Under the pieces are notes generated by a model. The model was not told where the DNA came from, did not search any database, and was given only the letters and a program-made list of their open reading frames with translations. Positions 8,744-16,849 of a stretch of 64,000 nucleotides of DNA are shown here, in pieces. This DNA is from Pediococcus cellicola (lineage in GTDB: Bacteria; Bacillota; Bacilli; Lactobacillales; Lactobacillaceae). Where the stretch lies: NCBI RefSeq assembly GCF_001438655.1, contig NZ_JQBR01000002.1, positions 180,201-244,200 of the forward strand. Direction: 5' to 3'. A program made the translations under genes and the position numbers. Every line of letters starts with the position of its first letter. Positions within the stretch are counted from its first letter, which is position 1.

Positions 8744-8800
8744 CACATTTTCATTTAATTTAAACCAAAACGATATCCTTTTTATTTCCACTAAGCTTTA

Positions 8801-9156
8801 GGACGGTTCAGCAGACCATAATCAAAAATAAACATGATTCCTCCGTCACACCTTACTGCCTGAGGACGGCTCGCCAAAGCAAAAAGGACAAGATAAGTAT
8901 AACTCCTGCGGGATTGTCATCCCGCCTCCGTCGTGTATCACTCACTCTGTTGGCTGAGGACGGCTCGCCAAAGCAAAAAGGACAAGATAAGTATAACTCC
9001 TGCGGGATTGTCATCCCGCCTCCGTTGTGTATCACTCACTCCATTGGTTGAGGACGGCTCGCCAAAGCAAAAAGGCCAAGATAAGTATGACTCCCGCGGG
9101 ATCGCCATCCCGCCTCCGTCATACTTATCTTGGCCTTTTTACCACTTTGCCGAGCC
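8801..9156. repeat. Modular palindromic repeat array A (one degraded plus three units)
   Basis: Units beginning GAGGACGGCTCGCCAAAGC start at 8862, 8956 and 9050, an exact 94-bp period. A degraded unit begins near 8801. Each has a locus-specific arm and the core GCGGGAT-loop-ATCCCGC. Only the last unit has the right arm. There 23 bases (9069-9091) pair perfectly with 9118-9140, and outer GGCTCGCCAAAG pairs with CTTTGCCGAGCC with one mismatch, giving a hairpin of about 100 nt. Confidence 0.9.
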
Positions 9157-9174
9157 CACTTTGTTCTAAATCCC

Positions 9175-9202
9175 TTACATTTTTCCAAATAAATGATATG
9201 AT
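9175..9202 (+). promoter_or_regulatory. Probable promoter of the universal stress protein gene
   Basis: TTACAT and TATGAT are separated by 16 bases and lie about 37 bases before the start codon, just right of repeat array A. Confidence 0.5.
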
Positions 9203-9238
9203 ATTCATAAGAACCCATGTGAATGGAAGGTGAGTTAC

Positions 9239-9697
9239 ATGTTACAACAATATAAGAATATTTTAGCTCCAATTGATGGATCAAAAGTCACAGACACCGT
9301 TTTGAAAAAAGCCATTGAGGTTGCCAAACGTAATGACACCCATCTTGACATCTTAAACGTGTTGGAAGTCAACCAATTCAGCGACACTTATGGTGGTGCC
9401 GTCAGCGGTGACGTCATCTACAAACTCTCCGAAGACGTTCAAAAACGCCTCTCCGAACTCAAAAAGCAAGCTGAAGACGCTGGCGTCAAAGACGTAAGTG
9501 TCCACGTTCGTTTCGGTAACCCCAAACCCGTTATCGCAACTGAATTTCCCAAAGACCATCACAATGAACTCATTATGATCGGTTCCACTGGTCTAAACGC
9601 TTTAGAACGCCTCATGGTTGGCTCCGTTGCAACTTACGTTAGCCGTAACGCCATCTGTGACGTCCTTGTCGTCAAACCAGAACCAGAAACTAAATAA
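9239..9697 (+). CDS. Universal stress protein UspA family
   Basis: The 152-residue protein begins with the family's YKNILAPIDGS strand-loop. It ends with the ATP-binding signature GSTGLNALERLMVGSVA followed by CDVLVVKP. Usp proteins are small cytoplasmic nucleotide-binding dimers produced in stress. The ATG has GGAAGG eight bases upstream; a GTG nine bases earlier overlaps that ribosome binding site and is unlikely. Codons in the second half favour C-ending pyrimidines, perhaps from high expression. Confidence 0.9.
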   Translation: MLQQYKNILAPIDGSKVTDTVLKKAIEVAKRNDTHLDILNVLEVNQFSDTYGGAVSGDVIYKLSEDVQKRLSELKKQAEDAGVKDVSVHVRFGNPKPVIATEFPKDHHNELIMIGSTGLNALERLMVGSVATYVSRNAICDVLVVKPEPETK

Positions 9698-9714
9698 ATT
9701 TTTCTACAATTTTT

Positions 9715-9753
9715 AGGATCAGGCAGACCTTCGTTTGTGGTGATCCTTTTCTT
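9715..9753 (+). terminator. Terminator after the universal stress protein gene
   Basis: AGGATCA (9715-9721) pairs with TGATCCT (9741-9747), followed by TTTTCTT. The loop is long (19 bases) but contains a smaller possible stem. Confidence 0.55.
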
Positions 9754-9766
9754 ATGGGGTGAATCT

Positions 9767-10669
9767 ATGAAATGGCACTATGCACGACGCCTTCCAACCA
9801 ATTTTCCATCAACTCGACTTCGCGATCTGCTTCAAAAAAACTGGTTTCTTTCTCGCAAAGAAGTCCATTTTTTAAGAATCAATCGCGCAGTCTTCGTGAA
9901 TCATCATTATTTACCAATGAATACTCTGGTTCAGGCCGGCGACTATCTTGAACTTACCTTTGATGCACAAGATTTTTCCACCCCGATTCCCAGTTTTGTT
10001 CCCGATAGTTCGGCTAATTTGGCCATTTTATTTGAAACCGATGATCTTCTCATTGCTAACAAAGCCCCGGGGATCAAAACACATGCAAATCAACCCAATG
10101 AAATTGGAAGTCTGATGAATCACCTTGCGGCTTACCTTCAGAAAACACCATTTCATCCTTACAATGTACATCGTTTGGACCAACAAACAAGTGGTGCTAT
10201 TCTAGTAGTTAAGAATCCTGTCCTAATTCCGATTTATAATCGTCTCATTAAAACCAAAGTTATTAAACGTACTTACTTAGCCGTCGTTCAAGGGCAAATG
10301 ACCAGTCACAAGGGCAAAATAACATTGCCAATTGGCACAACACCTTTTGATCAGCGCCAACGTGTCGTTAATGGCATTCAAGCTTTAACTGCCAGCACCA
10401 CTTTCAAAGTTATTAAAACATTTGCCCACCAAACTTTAGTGCAAGTGACCTTGCAAACTGGGCGAACACATCAAATTCGGGTGCATTTGGCTAGCATTGG
10501 ACATCCAATCATGGGTGATCCGCTATACAATCCCACTTTTCAAGCTGGTCAACGGCTTGCCCTGCATTCTTGGCAAATTCAGTTTCCATTACCATTTTCT
10601 ACTGAGACAAAAACCATTACCGCTCCTGTACCTGTTTATTTTAATTCTTACGGAAAGAAGTCTGATTAA
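9767..10669 (+). CDS. RluA family pseudouridine synthase
   Basis: The enzyme converts uridine to pseudouridine in rRNA or tRNA. The catalytic motif HRLDQQTSG (Asp is the nucleophile) lies about 140 residues in. The C-terminal GRTHQIRVHLASIGHPIMGD block is typical of RluA/RluD proteins. The N-terminal 75 residues look like a reduced S4-type RNA-binding segment. The exact target site is not visible. The ATG at 9767 has GGGGTGA upstream; a longer GTG frame from 9737 has no binding site. The nitroreductase gene starts one base after its stop, so the two are coupled. Confidence 0.9.
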   Translation: MKWHYARRLPTNFPSTRLRDLLQKNWFLSRKEVHFLRINRAVFVNHHYLPMNTLVQAGDYLELTFDAQDFSTPIPSFVPDSSANLAILFETDDLLIANKAPGIKTHANQPNEIGSLMNHLAAYLQKTPFHPYNVHRLDQQTSGAILVVKNPVLIPIYNRLIKTKVIKRTYLAVVQGQMTSHKGKITLPIGTTPFDQRQRVVNGIQALTASTTFKVIKTFAHQTLVQVTLQTGRTHQIRVHLASIGHPIMGDPLYNPTFQAGQRLALHSWQIQFPLPFSTETKTITAPVPVYFNSYGKKSD

Positions 10670-10670
10670 T

Positions 10671-11417
10671 TTGTCTACTAACGAGACCTTACACTTATTA
10701 ACACATCATCGCTCCATTCGTCATTTTAAAGACCAAGCTTTATCAAACGAAACAATTCAAGCGTTGTTACAGGCTGCACAACGGACTTCCTCAAGCATGT
10801 TTATGCAGCAATTTAGCATTATCAGCGTAACTGATCCAGCCCTAAAAAAACAATTTGCTGAAATTACCACCTACCCATTTACGCAAAGTAACGGGCATTT
10901 ATTCATTATGGTTGCCGATCAACATCGAAATGCATTTATTGGTCAAGAGGCTCACGAAGACACTCATTTATTACATGATGGCGATCGCAGTTTAGCCGCA
11001 TTTGATGATGCTGCATTAGCCGGTCAAAGTATTGTCACTGCTGCAGAAAGTATGGGATTAGGTGCCGTAATTTTGGGAAGCATTTTAAATGATGCACAGC
11101 AGGTAATTGATCTCCTTCATCTGCCAAAGCTTACCTTCCCCATTTTTGGAATCGCGGTTGGGTATCCTAGCGAAAATCCTGATCTAAAACCTCGTCTACC
11201 GTTATCCAGTGTTCATTTCGAAAATCATTACCAAGAACCGGATCCGAAGGAATTAGACGCCTATGATCAAACAATCGCCGCCTATTACGCCAAAAGAAGT
11301 ACCAATACTCGTACGGAAACTTACCGGCATCACATTCTTCATGATATGCAAGTAAGTCCCAAAAAACGGTCGCAAATTTTAACCGTTTTAAAAAACCAGG
11401 GATTCTTTACAAACTAA
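10671..11417 (+). CDS. NADPH-dependent nitro/flavin reductase (NfsA/FRP type)
   Basis: The 248-residue protein shows the nitroreductase fold features: an N-terminal HRSIRHFKDQALS FMN-binding motif, AAQRTSSSMFMQQFS, a central AALAGQSIVTAAESMGLG helix and the GxxxGYPSENP loop. It likely reduces nitro compounds or flavins using NADPH in the cytoplasm. The frame is open far upstream inside the RluA gene, but the TTG at 10671 has GGAAAGAAG ten bases before it and lies one base after the RluA stop. Translational coupling is therefore likely. Confidence 0.85.
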   Translation: MSTNETLHLLTHHRSIRHFKDQALSNETIQALLQAAQRTSSSMFMQQFSIISVTDPALKKQFAEITTYPFTQSNGHLFIMVADQHRNAFIGQEAHEDTHLLHDGDRSLAAFDDAALAGQSIVTAAESMGLGAVILGSILNDAQQVIDLLHLPKLTFPIFGIAVGYPSENPDLKPRLPLSSVHFENHYQEPDPKELDAYDQTIAAYYAKRSTNTRTETYRHHILHDMQVSPKKRSQILTVLKNQGFFTN

Positions 11418-11445
11418 AAGAGACCGGAATTTTTCCGGTCTCTTT
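11416..11445 (+). terminator. Rho-independent terminator of the RluA/nitroreductase operon
   Basis: A 13-bp stem AAAGAGACCGGAA with complement and a 3-nt loop is followed by four T, directly at the nitroreductase stop codon. Confidence 0.85.
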
Positions 11446-11474
11446 TATTCTCTAAACTTTAAGAGTCAAAATTA

Positions 11475-11514
11475 GGGAAAAAGGCTATGCTCGAAGTCAA
11501 AACACCTTTTTCCC
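11475..11514. repeat. Hairpin carrying dispersed motif, copy 2
   Basis: GGGAAAAAGG (11475-11484) pairs perfectly with CCTTTTTCCC (11505-11514). The 20-nt loop holds CTATGCTCGAAGTCAA, the same motif seen near 1615 and 41239. It lies just after a terminator and before a minus-strand gene end, so it may serve as that gene's terminator. Confidence 0.5.
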
Positions 11515-11555
11515 ACGCTCTTTTTATACGAATTAAATTTGAATAAACGAGACGC

Positions 11556-12026
11556 TTATTCTGCTTGTTGATTTTTCCCGTAGTATTCTCTTTCAGCTTG
11601 TTTACGGGCAGTCACCGCGTCATCAAAACTTTTAAAGCTCTTTGCTAAAACATATTGATAATCAACCATTAAGTGGGCATACCAAGAATCCGAAGTTTTA
11701 TCATAAGAAACCCCGATCACACCACTTTTGTTACGCTTAGTTAAGTCTCGGGAAGTAAAATTAATTCCCTTTTCGTCCACTAAGTTTTTAGCATTGCCAA
11801 CGTTTTTTTGAAATGCTGGATTGCACCGACTGCTTCGTCGTGAAATTTCGCGTTTTAAGCAGCCACAACTGCGAGTTTGTCCACTGCGAAGGGCATAACC
11901 ATCAACGACAACTTGATTGCCACAGTCACATTGACACAACCACTTTGCATTGCCATTAGCTGGATTAGATCCCGCCCTCTTGATGACTTTTAAGCGACCA
12001 AACTTTTTGCCCATCATTGGAACCAT
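11556..12026 (-). CDS. Zinc-finger plus AP2-like domain protein
   Basis: The N-terminal half has GKKFGRLKVIKRAG and four cysteines in two pairs (CQCDC and SCGC), a likely zinc site common in phage-linked HNH/AP2 proteins. The C-terminal half has GVIGVSYDKTSDSWYAHL and SFKSFDDAVTARKQAE, which match the AP2-type DNA-binding fold. The function is probably DNA binding; no nuclease motif is visible. The ATG at 12026 has AGGCGG eight bases upstream. It stands alone with no phage genes nearby, so it may be a mobile-element leftover. Confidence 0.7.
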   Translation of the reverse strand: MVPMMGKKFGRLKVIKRAGSNPANGNAKWLCQCDCGNQVVVDGYALRSGQTRSCGCLKREISRRSSRCNPAFQKNVGNAKNLVDEKGINFTSRDLTKRNKSGVIGVSYDKTSDSWYAHLMVDYQYVLAKSFKSFDDAVTARKQAEREYYGKNQQAE

Positions 12027-12140
12027 ACTAACCACCGCCTATAATTTAAATATTTATATTGTAATTTTTTTAGTTACTATATTTAGTATAATATCAAACA
12101 CAGTTAGATTTCAATATAGATAACCACTTTTTTTCAATAA

Positions 12141-12183
12141 AAAAACTTTGAAAATAGTCCTATCAACCACTTCCAAAGTTTTT
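12141..12183 (-). terminator. Terminator of the phosphoketolase gene
   Basis: On the minus strand AAAAACTTTG pairs with CAAAGTTTTT across a 23-nt loop and runs into a longer T tract, 14 bases after the phosphoketolase stop codon. Confidence 0.65.
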
Positions 12184-12196
12184 AAAATTCTCTTAA

Positions 12197-14563
12197 TTAA
12201 GCTAATGGTTTCCAAACCCAATTTTTAACTTCTGGTAAATCATCACCATGATCACGAATATACTGATGATGTTCAACCAATTTGTTATCCATTGCCTGGA
12301 TAAATCCAGCACCCTCTTGAGCGTAGCTAGGCACATTAGCAACTGCTTCTTTTGCCAAGTTAAAGCGATCCAATTTGTTCATAACTCGCATGTCAAATGG
12401 TGTGGTGATGTCGCCATCTTCACGATATCCATGCACGTGAAGATTATGATTGTGCCGATCAAAGAAGATGGATTTAATCAAATCTTCGTAGCCATGGAAG
12501 GCAAAAATGACTGGTGTATCTTTCGTAAAGTAATGATCAAATTCTTCATCGGTCAACCCATGAGGATTTACCTTACGACTTTGGAGTTTCAACAAATCAA
12601 TCACATTGATAAACCGAATCTTTAAGTCTGGGAAATGATCATGCAATATATTAATTGCCGCTAAACTCTCCATATTTGGTTCTGTGCCCGCCGCGGCAAA
12701 AATAATATCTGGTTTGGCGTTTTGATCAGTACTTGCCCAATCAATGATGCCTAACCCATTTTTAGCTAATACTTCAGCCTCTTCAATGGAATAGAACTGT
12801 GGTCGCAACTGTTTAGAAGTAACCAAAATATTAATTTTCTCACGATCGTTCATAATCATCGGACTAACTGCCAACAAAGAGTTTGCGTCAGCCGGCAAAT
12901 ATTCACGCACAAATTCTGGTTTCTTTTCAGCCATATGCGTCAAAATACCAGGATCTTGATGGGTATAACCATTGTGATCTTGTTGGAAACTAGTTGAAGT
13001 TGACACCACATTCAGAGATGGATAATCTTTTCGCCATTTCAATTCACTAGCTTTTCGTAACCACTTGAAGTGCTGTGTTAACATGGAATCCACGATCCGT
13101 AAGAATGCTTCATAGCTAGTAAAAATACCATGACGACCAGTTAAAGTATACCCTTCAAGCCAGCCTTCAGCTTGATGTTCTGATAATTGGGCATCCAAAA
13201 TTCGGCCAGCAGGTGCCAAGTCTTCATCCCAGTCCTTCTTAATCGGATCAATCCATTGACGATCTGTTGTTTCAAATAACCCATAAAGACGATTGGACAT
13301 CGTTTCGTCAGGTCCGAACATCCGGAAATTGTTAGGGTTCAATTTGACCACATCGCGCAGGTAATCGGACCACACAATCATATCTTGCTTGATATTTTCA
13401 CCACGTTTGCTAGTATCCACCGCATATTTACGATAATCTGGAAGCCGCAAATCATGAGCATGAACCCCACCATTTGTGATTGGGTTAGCTGCCATCCGTT
13501 TATCCCCTTTTGGCGCAATTTCCGCAATCTCAGACTTCAATTTGCCGTTTTCATCGAATAATTCTTCAGGTTTATAGGATTTCAGCCATTCTACCAAAGC
13601 ATCAGCGTGTTGCATGTCGTTTTGATCAACTGGAATTGGAATCTGATGAGCACGGAAAGTCCCTTCAATAACTTCTCCGTCCCAAGTTTTAGGACCCGTC
13701 CAGCCTTTTGGTGATCGAAAGACAATGAGTGGCCACTTTGGTAACGTCGGATCATTATTTTCACGTGCATGTTTTTGAATAGCCTGAATCTGCTCAACTG
13801 CCGAATCCATTGCCTCAGCCATCTGCGGATTCAGTTTTTCAACATCGTCCCCTTCAACAAAGATTGGATTCCAATTCAAGCCCTCAAAATACTGTTTAAT
13901 TTTTTCATCCGACATACGACTAAATAACGTCGGATTACTGAGTTTGTAGCCATTAATATCTAAGATAGGTAAAATGGCCCCATCATTGATCGGATTAATA
14001 AATTTATTCGACTGCCAGGACGTAGCTAATGGCCCAGTCTCAGCTTCTCCATCACCGACAACAACCGCCGCAATTTGATCTGGATTATCCAAAATTGCGC
14101 CTGTTCCATGAGAAATAGAGTAGCCCAATTCGCCACCTTCATGAATTGATCCAGGTGTCACAGGTGCCGCATGCGAAGCCACGCCACCTGGCCAAGAAAA
14201 TTGTTTAAACAGCTTTTTCATACCTGTTTTATCTTGCGTGATTTCTGGATAAATATCGGTGTATGAACCATCCAAATAAGAATTAGAAACCATCACCTGG
14301 CCACCATGACCGGGACCTTCAATATAAAACATGTTCACATTATATTTATTAATAACGCGATTCAAATGGGCATAAATATAATTTTGTCCTGGAATCGTGC
14401 CCCAGTGTCCAATTGGATGAACCTTTACATCATCCTTTTTTAAGGGACGTTCTAATAAGGGATTATCCTTTAAATAAAGTTGTCCAACTGATAAATAATT
14501 TGCTGCTCGCCAAAACTTATCAAGTTTGTCAAAATACGATTTTGATGAATAATCAACAGTCAT
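12197..14563 (-). CDS. xpkA: Xylulose-5-phosphate/fructose-6-phosphate phosphoketolase
   Basis: This thiamine-diphosphate enzyme splits xylulose 5-phosphate (and in some cases fructose 6-phosphate) with phosphate to acetyl phosphate and a sugar phosphate. It is the key step of heterolactic fermentation. The 788 residues match the family length. Visible marks are [35 protein letters not shown] and the ThDP/Mg motif [11 protein letters not shown]. The C-terminal half has [24 protein letters not shown] lies seven bases before the chosen ATG. Its acetyl phosphate can feed the AckA and Pta enzymes encoded at 52-54 kb. The GntR regulator lies directly upstream on the same strand. Confidence 0.97.
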   Translation of the reverse strand: MTVDYSSKSYFDKLDKFWRAANYLSVGQLYLKDNPLLERPLKKDDVKVHPIGHWGTIPGQNYIYAHLNRVINKYNVNMFYIEGPGHGGQVMVSNSYLDGSYTDIYPEITQDKTGMKKLFKQFSWPGGVASHAAPVTPGSIHEGGELGYSISHGTGAILDNPDQIAAVVVGDGEAETGPLATSWQSNKFINPINDGAILPILDINGYKLSNPTLFSRMSDEKIKQYFEGLNWNPIFVEGDDVEKLNPQMAEAMDSAVEQIQAIQKHARENNDPTLPKWPLIVFRSPKGWTGPKTWDGEVIEGTFRAHQIPIPVDQNDMQHADALVEWLKSYKPEELFDENGKLKSEIAEIAPKGDKRMAANPITNGGVHAHDLRLPDYRKYAVDTSKRGENIKQDMIVWSDYLRDVVKLNPNNFRMFGPDETMSNRLYGLFETTDRQWIDPIKKDWDEDLAPAGRILDAQLSEHQAEGWLEGYTLTGRHGIFTSYEAFLRIVDSMLTQHFKWLRKASELKWRKDYPSLNVVSTSTSFQQDHNGYTHQDPGILTHMAEKKPEFVREYLPADANSLLAVSPMIMNDREKINILVTSKQLRPQFYSIEEAEVLAKNGLGIIDWASTDQNAKPDIIFAAAGTEPNMESLAAINILHDHFPDLKIRFINVIDLLKLQSRKVNPHGLTDEEFDHYFTKDTPVIFAFHGYEDLIKSIFFDRHNHNLHVHGYREDGDITTPFDMRVMNKLDRFNLAKEAVANVPSYAQEGAGFIQAMDNKLVEHHQYIRDHGDDLPEVKNWVWKPLA

Positions 14564-14797
14564 GGTATGACTCCTTTCAAACATTTCACATTTGCGTTTG
14601 TTACCGAATACATTTTAATCATAAACCGATTTGCCGTTTGGGTCAACTAATTTGAAAATTGATACGGTCCAATTTTTTGAGAGACTTAACTTTCAATGCA
14701 ATCATCTCCTCGAACGCTCATTAGCCAAACAAGAAATGCAGCTGACTTTTCAATTGAAAGCTTACACCCATTAGCCTTTTTAGACATGGAATTTGCA

Positions 14798-14832
14798 CAA
14801 AAAAAGCCGTCGGTTATTTGCCGTCGACTTTA
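14798..14832 (-). terminator. Terminator of the GntR regulator gene
   Basis: On the minus strand a 10-bp stem with two mismatches (AAGTCGACGG against CCGACGGCTT) is followed by seven T. It separates the regulator from the phosphoketolase transcript. Confidence 0.65.
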
Positions 14833-14856
14833 ATACCCTATATTTAATTTCTAATA

Positions 14857-15579
14857 TTATTTCAGTTCTACTAATGCGTTATACTTCATATACTGATAAT
14901 GCAAACGCATATTAGACAACTCAAATGGTGTCCCGTCATCTAAGAAAAAGATTCCGGACATGACACCCACTGGTTCTTGAGGGGTCAACCCTAACAATTC
15001 CTGATCCTCTTTTGTAGAAGGTTGTGCCTCAATCGACAAAAACGATTTTGTGACCGTCTGATTCTTTTTATCCTCTAAATAATTAAAAATAGATCCTGAG
15101 ACAATAGTACGCGATAACTCAGGTGCAATCCTAATCGGAATATAGCCAGTTTCAATCATAACTGGTTGATCATCAAGTAATCTTAGTCGGCGAATTTGAT
15201 AAACAAAATCTTCTTCTTGCAAGAAAAGGTCTGTCTGCATTTCCTTGGTCGCCGGAATGACTGAAAAATCTAGCACCTTAATGCCCGGTTTTTTGCCATC
15301 TGCTCGCAGGCTATCTGTCACTCCAAGGTTAGAGCCCTCATAATTGAATAAGGACCGATTTTTCAAATACAGCGGATTTACGAATGTCCCCGAACCCCGC
15401 TTTTTAAATACGATTCCCTCACTAGCCAAAACATTCAACGCCCGTTTAATGGAACTACGGCTGACTCCGTACTGACTTGTCAGGGTGCGCTCATCTGGCA
15501 ATTTTTTTGCAGGAAACTCGTTATTAAAGATCCGTTTTTCTAAATCTTTCAAAATTGTTTTATACAATAAATCTGCCAT
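14857..15579 (-). CDS. GntR-family regulator with UTRA domain
   Basis: The N-terminal 70 residues form a winged helix typical of GntR proteins (KLPDERTLTSQYGVSRSSIKRALNVLASEGIVFKKRGSGTFV, with one break assumed for reading). The C-terminal part is a UTRA effector domain that usually binds a sugar phosphate or related ligand. GAGGTGAGGG lies four bases before the chosen ATG. It lies upstream of the phosphoketolase gene on the same strand and divergent from the YbaK/EbsC gene. Control of xpkA is a plausible inference but no operator was identified. Confidence 0.85.
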   Translation of the reverse strand: MADLLYKTILKDLEKRIFNNEFPAKKLPDERTLTSQYGVSRSSIKRALNVLASEGIVFKKRGSGTFVNPLYLKNRSLFNYEGSNLGVTDSLRADGKKPGIKVLDFSVIPATKEMQTDLFLQEEDFVYQIRRLRLLDDQPVMIETGYIPIRIAPELSRTIVSGSIFNYLEDKKNQTVTKSFLSIEAQPSTKEDQELLGLTPQEPVGVMSGIFFLDDGTPFELSNMRLHYQYMKYNALVELK

Positions 15580-15730
15580 GACACCCTCACCTCTTGTTTT
15601 CGTTAACACATACCTTTAGATTATAGCATATCCCCATTACTCTCGTTTTCATTTCTTAAACACAACGCGTGACAAGTTTTATGCCGGCTTGGAAACTTAT
15701 GCTAAAATATGTCCTAGGAAGGTGAACATT

Positions 15731-16237
15731 ATTTCTAAAAAAAATAAGAAAAATAAAATCGATAAAACACTCGTTGAAAAAATCTTAGACAAGGCCAACA
15801 TGAAGTATGAACAATACGTCTTTCCTACCCAACAAGAGGGCGACGTAGAACAATTGCAAGTCGACCACCTTAACGAAGATGAACATCATATCTACAAAAC
15901 ATTGGCCTTAACTGGCAACAAAACTGGGCCTTTAGTTGGCGTTTTGCCAATTGATGAACATCTTAGCTACAAAAAATTAGCAAAGGCTTCTGGTAATAAA
16001 AAGGTGGGCATGATTCCACTAAAAGAACTCGTCAAAACGACTGGTTATGAGCATGGCGCAAACACGCCCATTGGCATTTACGAAAGTAAGCATTTTCCCA
16101 TTTATATTTCCGACATTGCCCAAAAACAGGGCCAAATCATTGTTTCATCAGGGAAAATTGGCCGTTCTGTAAAAATTGATGCTAATGATCTTAAAAAACT
16201 CGTCCATGGCACCTTCGCAGACCTGACAGAATCATAA
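15731..16237 (+). CDS. ybaK: YbaK/EbsC-type Cys-tRNA(Pro) deacylase, probable ATT start
   Basis: Proteins of this family hydrolyse Cys-tRNA(Pro) and so protect proline codons from misreading. The domain spans about residues 15-165. Visible marks are ALTGNKTGPLVGVLPIDEHLSYKKLA and the Lys/Gly-rich IIVSSGKIGRSVKIDANDL. No ATG, GTG or TTG sits at a useful distance from the ribosome binding site. AGGAAGG (15716-15722) is eight bases from ATT TCT AAA, giving a start like SKKNKKNKIDK, just as homologues begin. A TTG 42 bases earlier and a GTG overlapping the binding site are poorer choices. Confidence 0.8.
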   Translation: MSKKNKKNKIDKTLVEKILDKANMKYEQYVFPTQQEGDVEQLQVDHLNEDEHHIYKTLALTGNKTGPLVGVLPIDEHLSYKKLAKASGNKKVGMIPLKELVKTTGYEHGANTPIGIYESKHFPIYISDIAQKQGQIIVSSGKIGRSVKIDANDLKKLVHGTFADLTES

Positions 16238-16274
16238 GACTTTGCTTTTCTGCTGAGCTTTCCATAGACAAGAT

Positions 16275-16325
16275 GAAAAAGACGGAAAAATTCTCGATTG
16301 TCCTTAGAATTTTTCCGTCTTTTTA
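16275..16325. terminator. Bidirectional terminator between two convergent genes
   Basis: An almost perfect stem (AAAAAGACGGAAAAATTCT and complement) with an 11-nt loop has A and T tracts on both sides. It serves the YbaK gene, and it contains the last codons of the convergent MarR gene. Confidence 0.85.
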
Positions 16326-16750
16326 GCTGTTCGATTTTCTATTTTAGTTGTCCACGTCTTCAGATTGCGTACTACGGCATCTCGTGCTTGCTCATCTCCA
16401 AACACGCCACATGTGATTTCATCCATTTTGGCTAAACATTGATAGGCCACTTTTACCATATTCTGCCCGTCTGATGTTAATCGCAATGTCACCTGCCGCC
16501 AATGATAAGTTCTTTCTACGTATCCTTTTTCAACCAAACGATCCACAAAGCGCGACATTGTCGATGGTGAATAATCCATTAAATCGGCCAAATCGTGTAA
16601 AAGAATGCTCTTTTGTTCGTCAATCGCCATCAACACATAACTATACGTGGGATTCATTCCAGTTGGCTGATAAACCTTTTTAGCAATTCTTTCTGTTTCG
16701 CGAGCCAAACGATTGGACACAAAATAAGTGCAACTCTCCAATACTGACAT
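16304..16750 (-). CDS. MarR-family transcriptional regulator
   Basis: The winged helix is visible in the middle of this 148-residue protein: LLHDLADLMDYSPSTMSRFVDRLVEKGYVERTYHWRQVTL (recognition helix and wing; motif quoted in pieces SPSTMSRFVDRLVEKG and RLTSDGQ). MarR dimers usually repress a divergent gene until a phenolic or oxidant signal arrives. GAGGAGG lies nine bases before the chosen ATG; an ATG two codons earlier is too close. It is divergent from the RclA-like oxidoreductase, and the gap between them contains a near-palindrome. Two cysteines (CTYFV and AYQCLAK) could be redox sensors. Confidence 0.85.
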   Translation of the reverse strand: MSVLESCTYFVSNRLARETERIAKKVYQPTGMNPTYSYVLMAIDEQKSILLHDLADLMDYSPSTMSRFVDRLVEKGYVERTYHWRQVTLRLTSDGQNMVKVAYQCLAKMDEITCGVFGDEQARDAVVRNLKTWTTKIENRTAKKTEKF

Positions 16751-16800
16751 AATCATTATCCTCCTCAAACAGATATGTTGACAAAAAGTATACCAGCAAC

Positions 16801-16838
16801 TTAGTATGTATGTACAATAATATGCATATACAAACTAG
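16801..16838. promoter_or_regulatory. Near-palindromic operator candidate for the MarR protein
   Basis: TAGTATGTATGTAC and ATGCATATACAAACTA form an imperfect dyad around AATAAT between the divergent MarR and RclA-like genes. Its position over the oxidoreductase promoter fits repression by MarR. Confidence 0.45.
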
Positions 16839-16849
16839 GAGGAATGATA

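Noticed and set aside
9239..9697. UspA codon bias as another case of the right-flank C enrichment
   Set aside because: The first 150 bases right of array A are not C-rich and the bias rises away from the array, opposite to the other loci; high expression is a simpler reason.
10497..10670. Longer N-terminus for the nitroreductase within the RluA gene
   Set aside because: The extension overlaps RluA coding sequence, lacks a binding site at its ATG and does not resemble nitroreductases; the TTG at 10671 fits family length.
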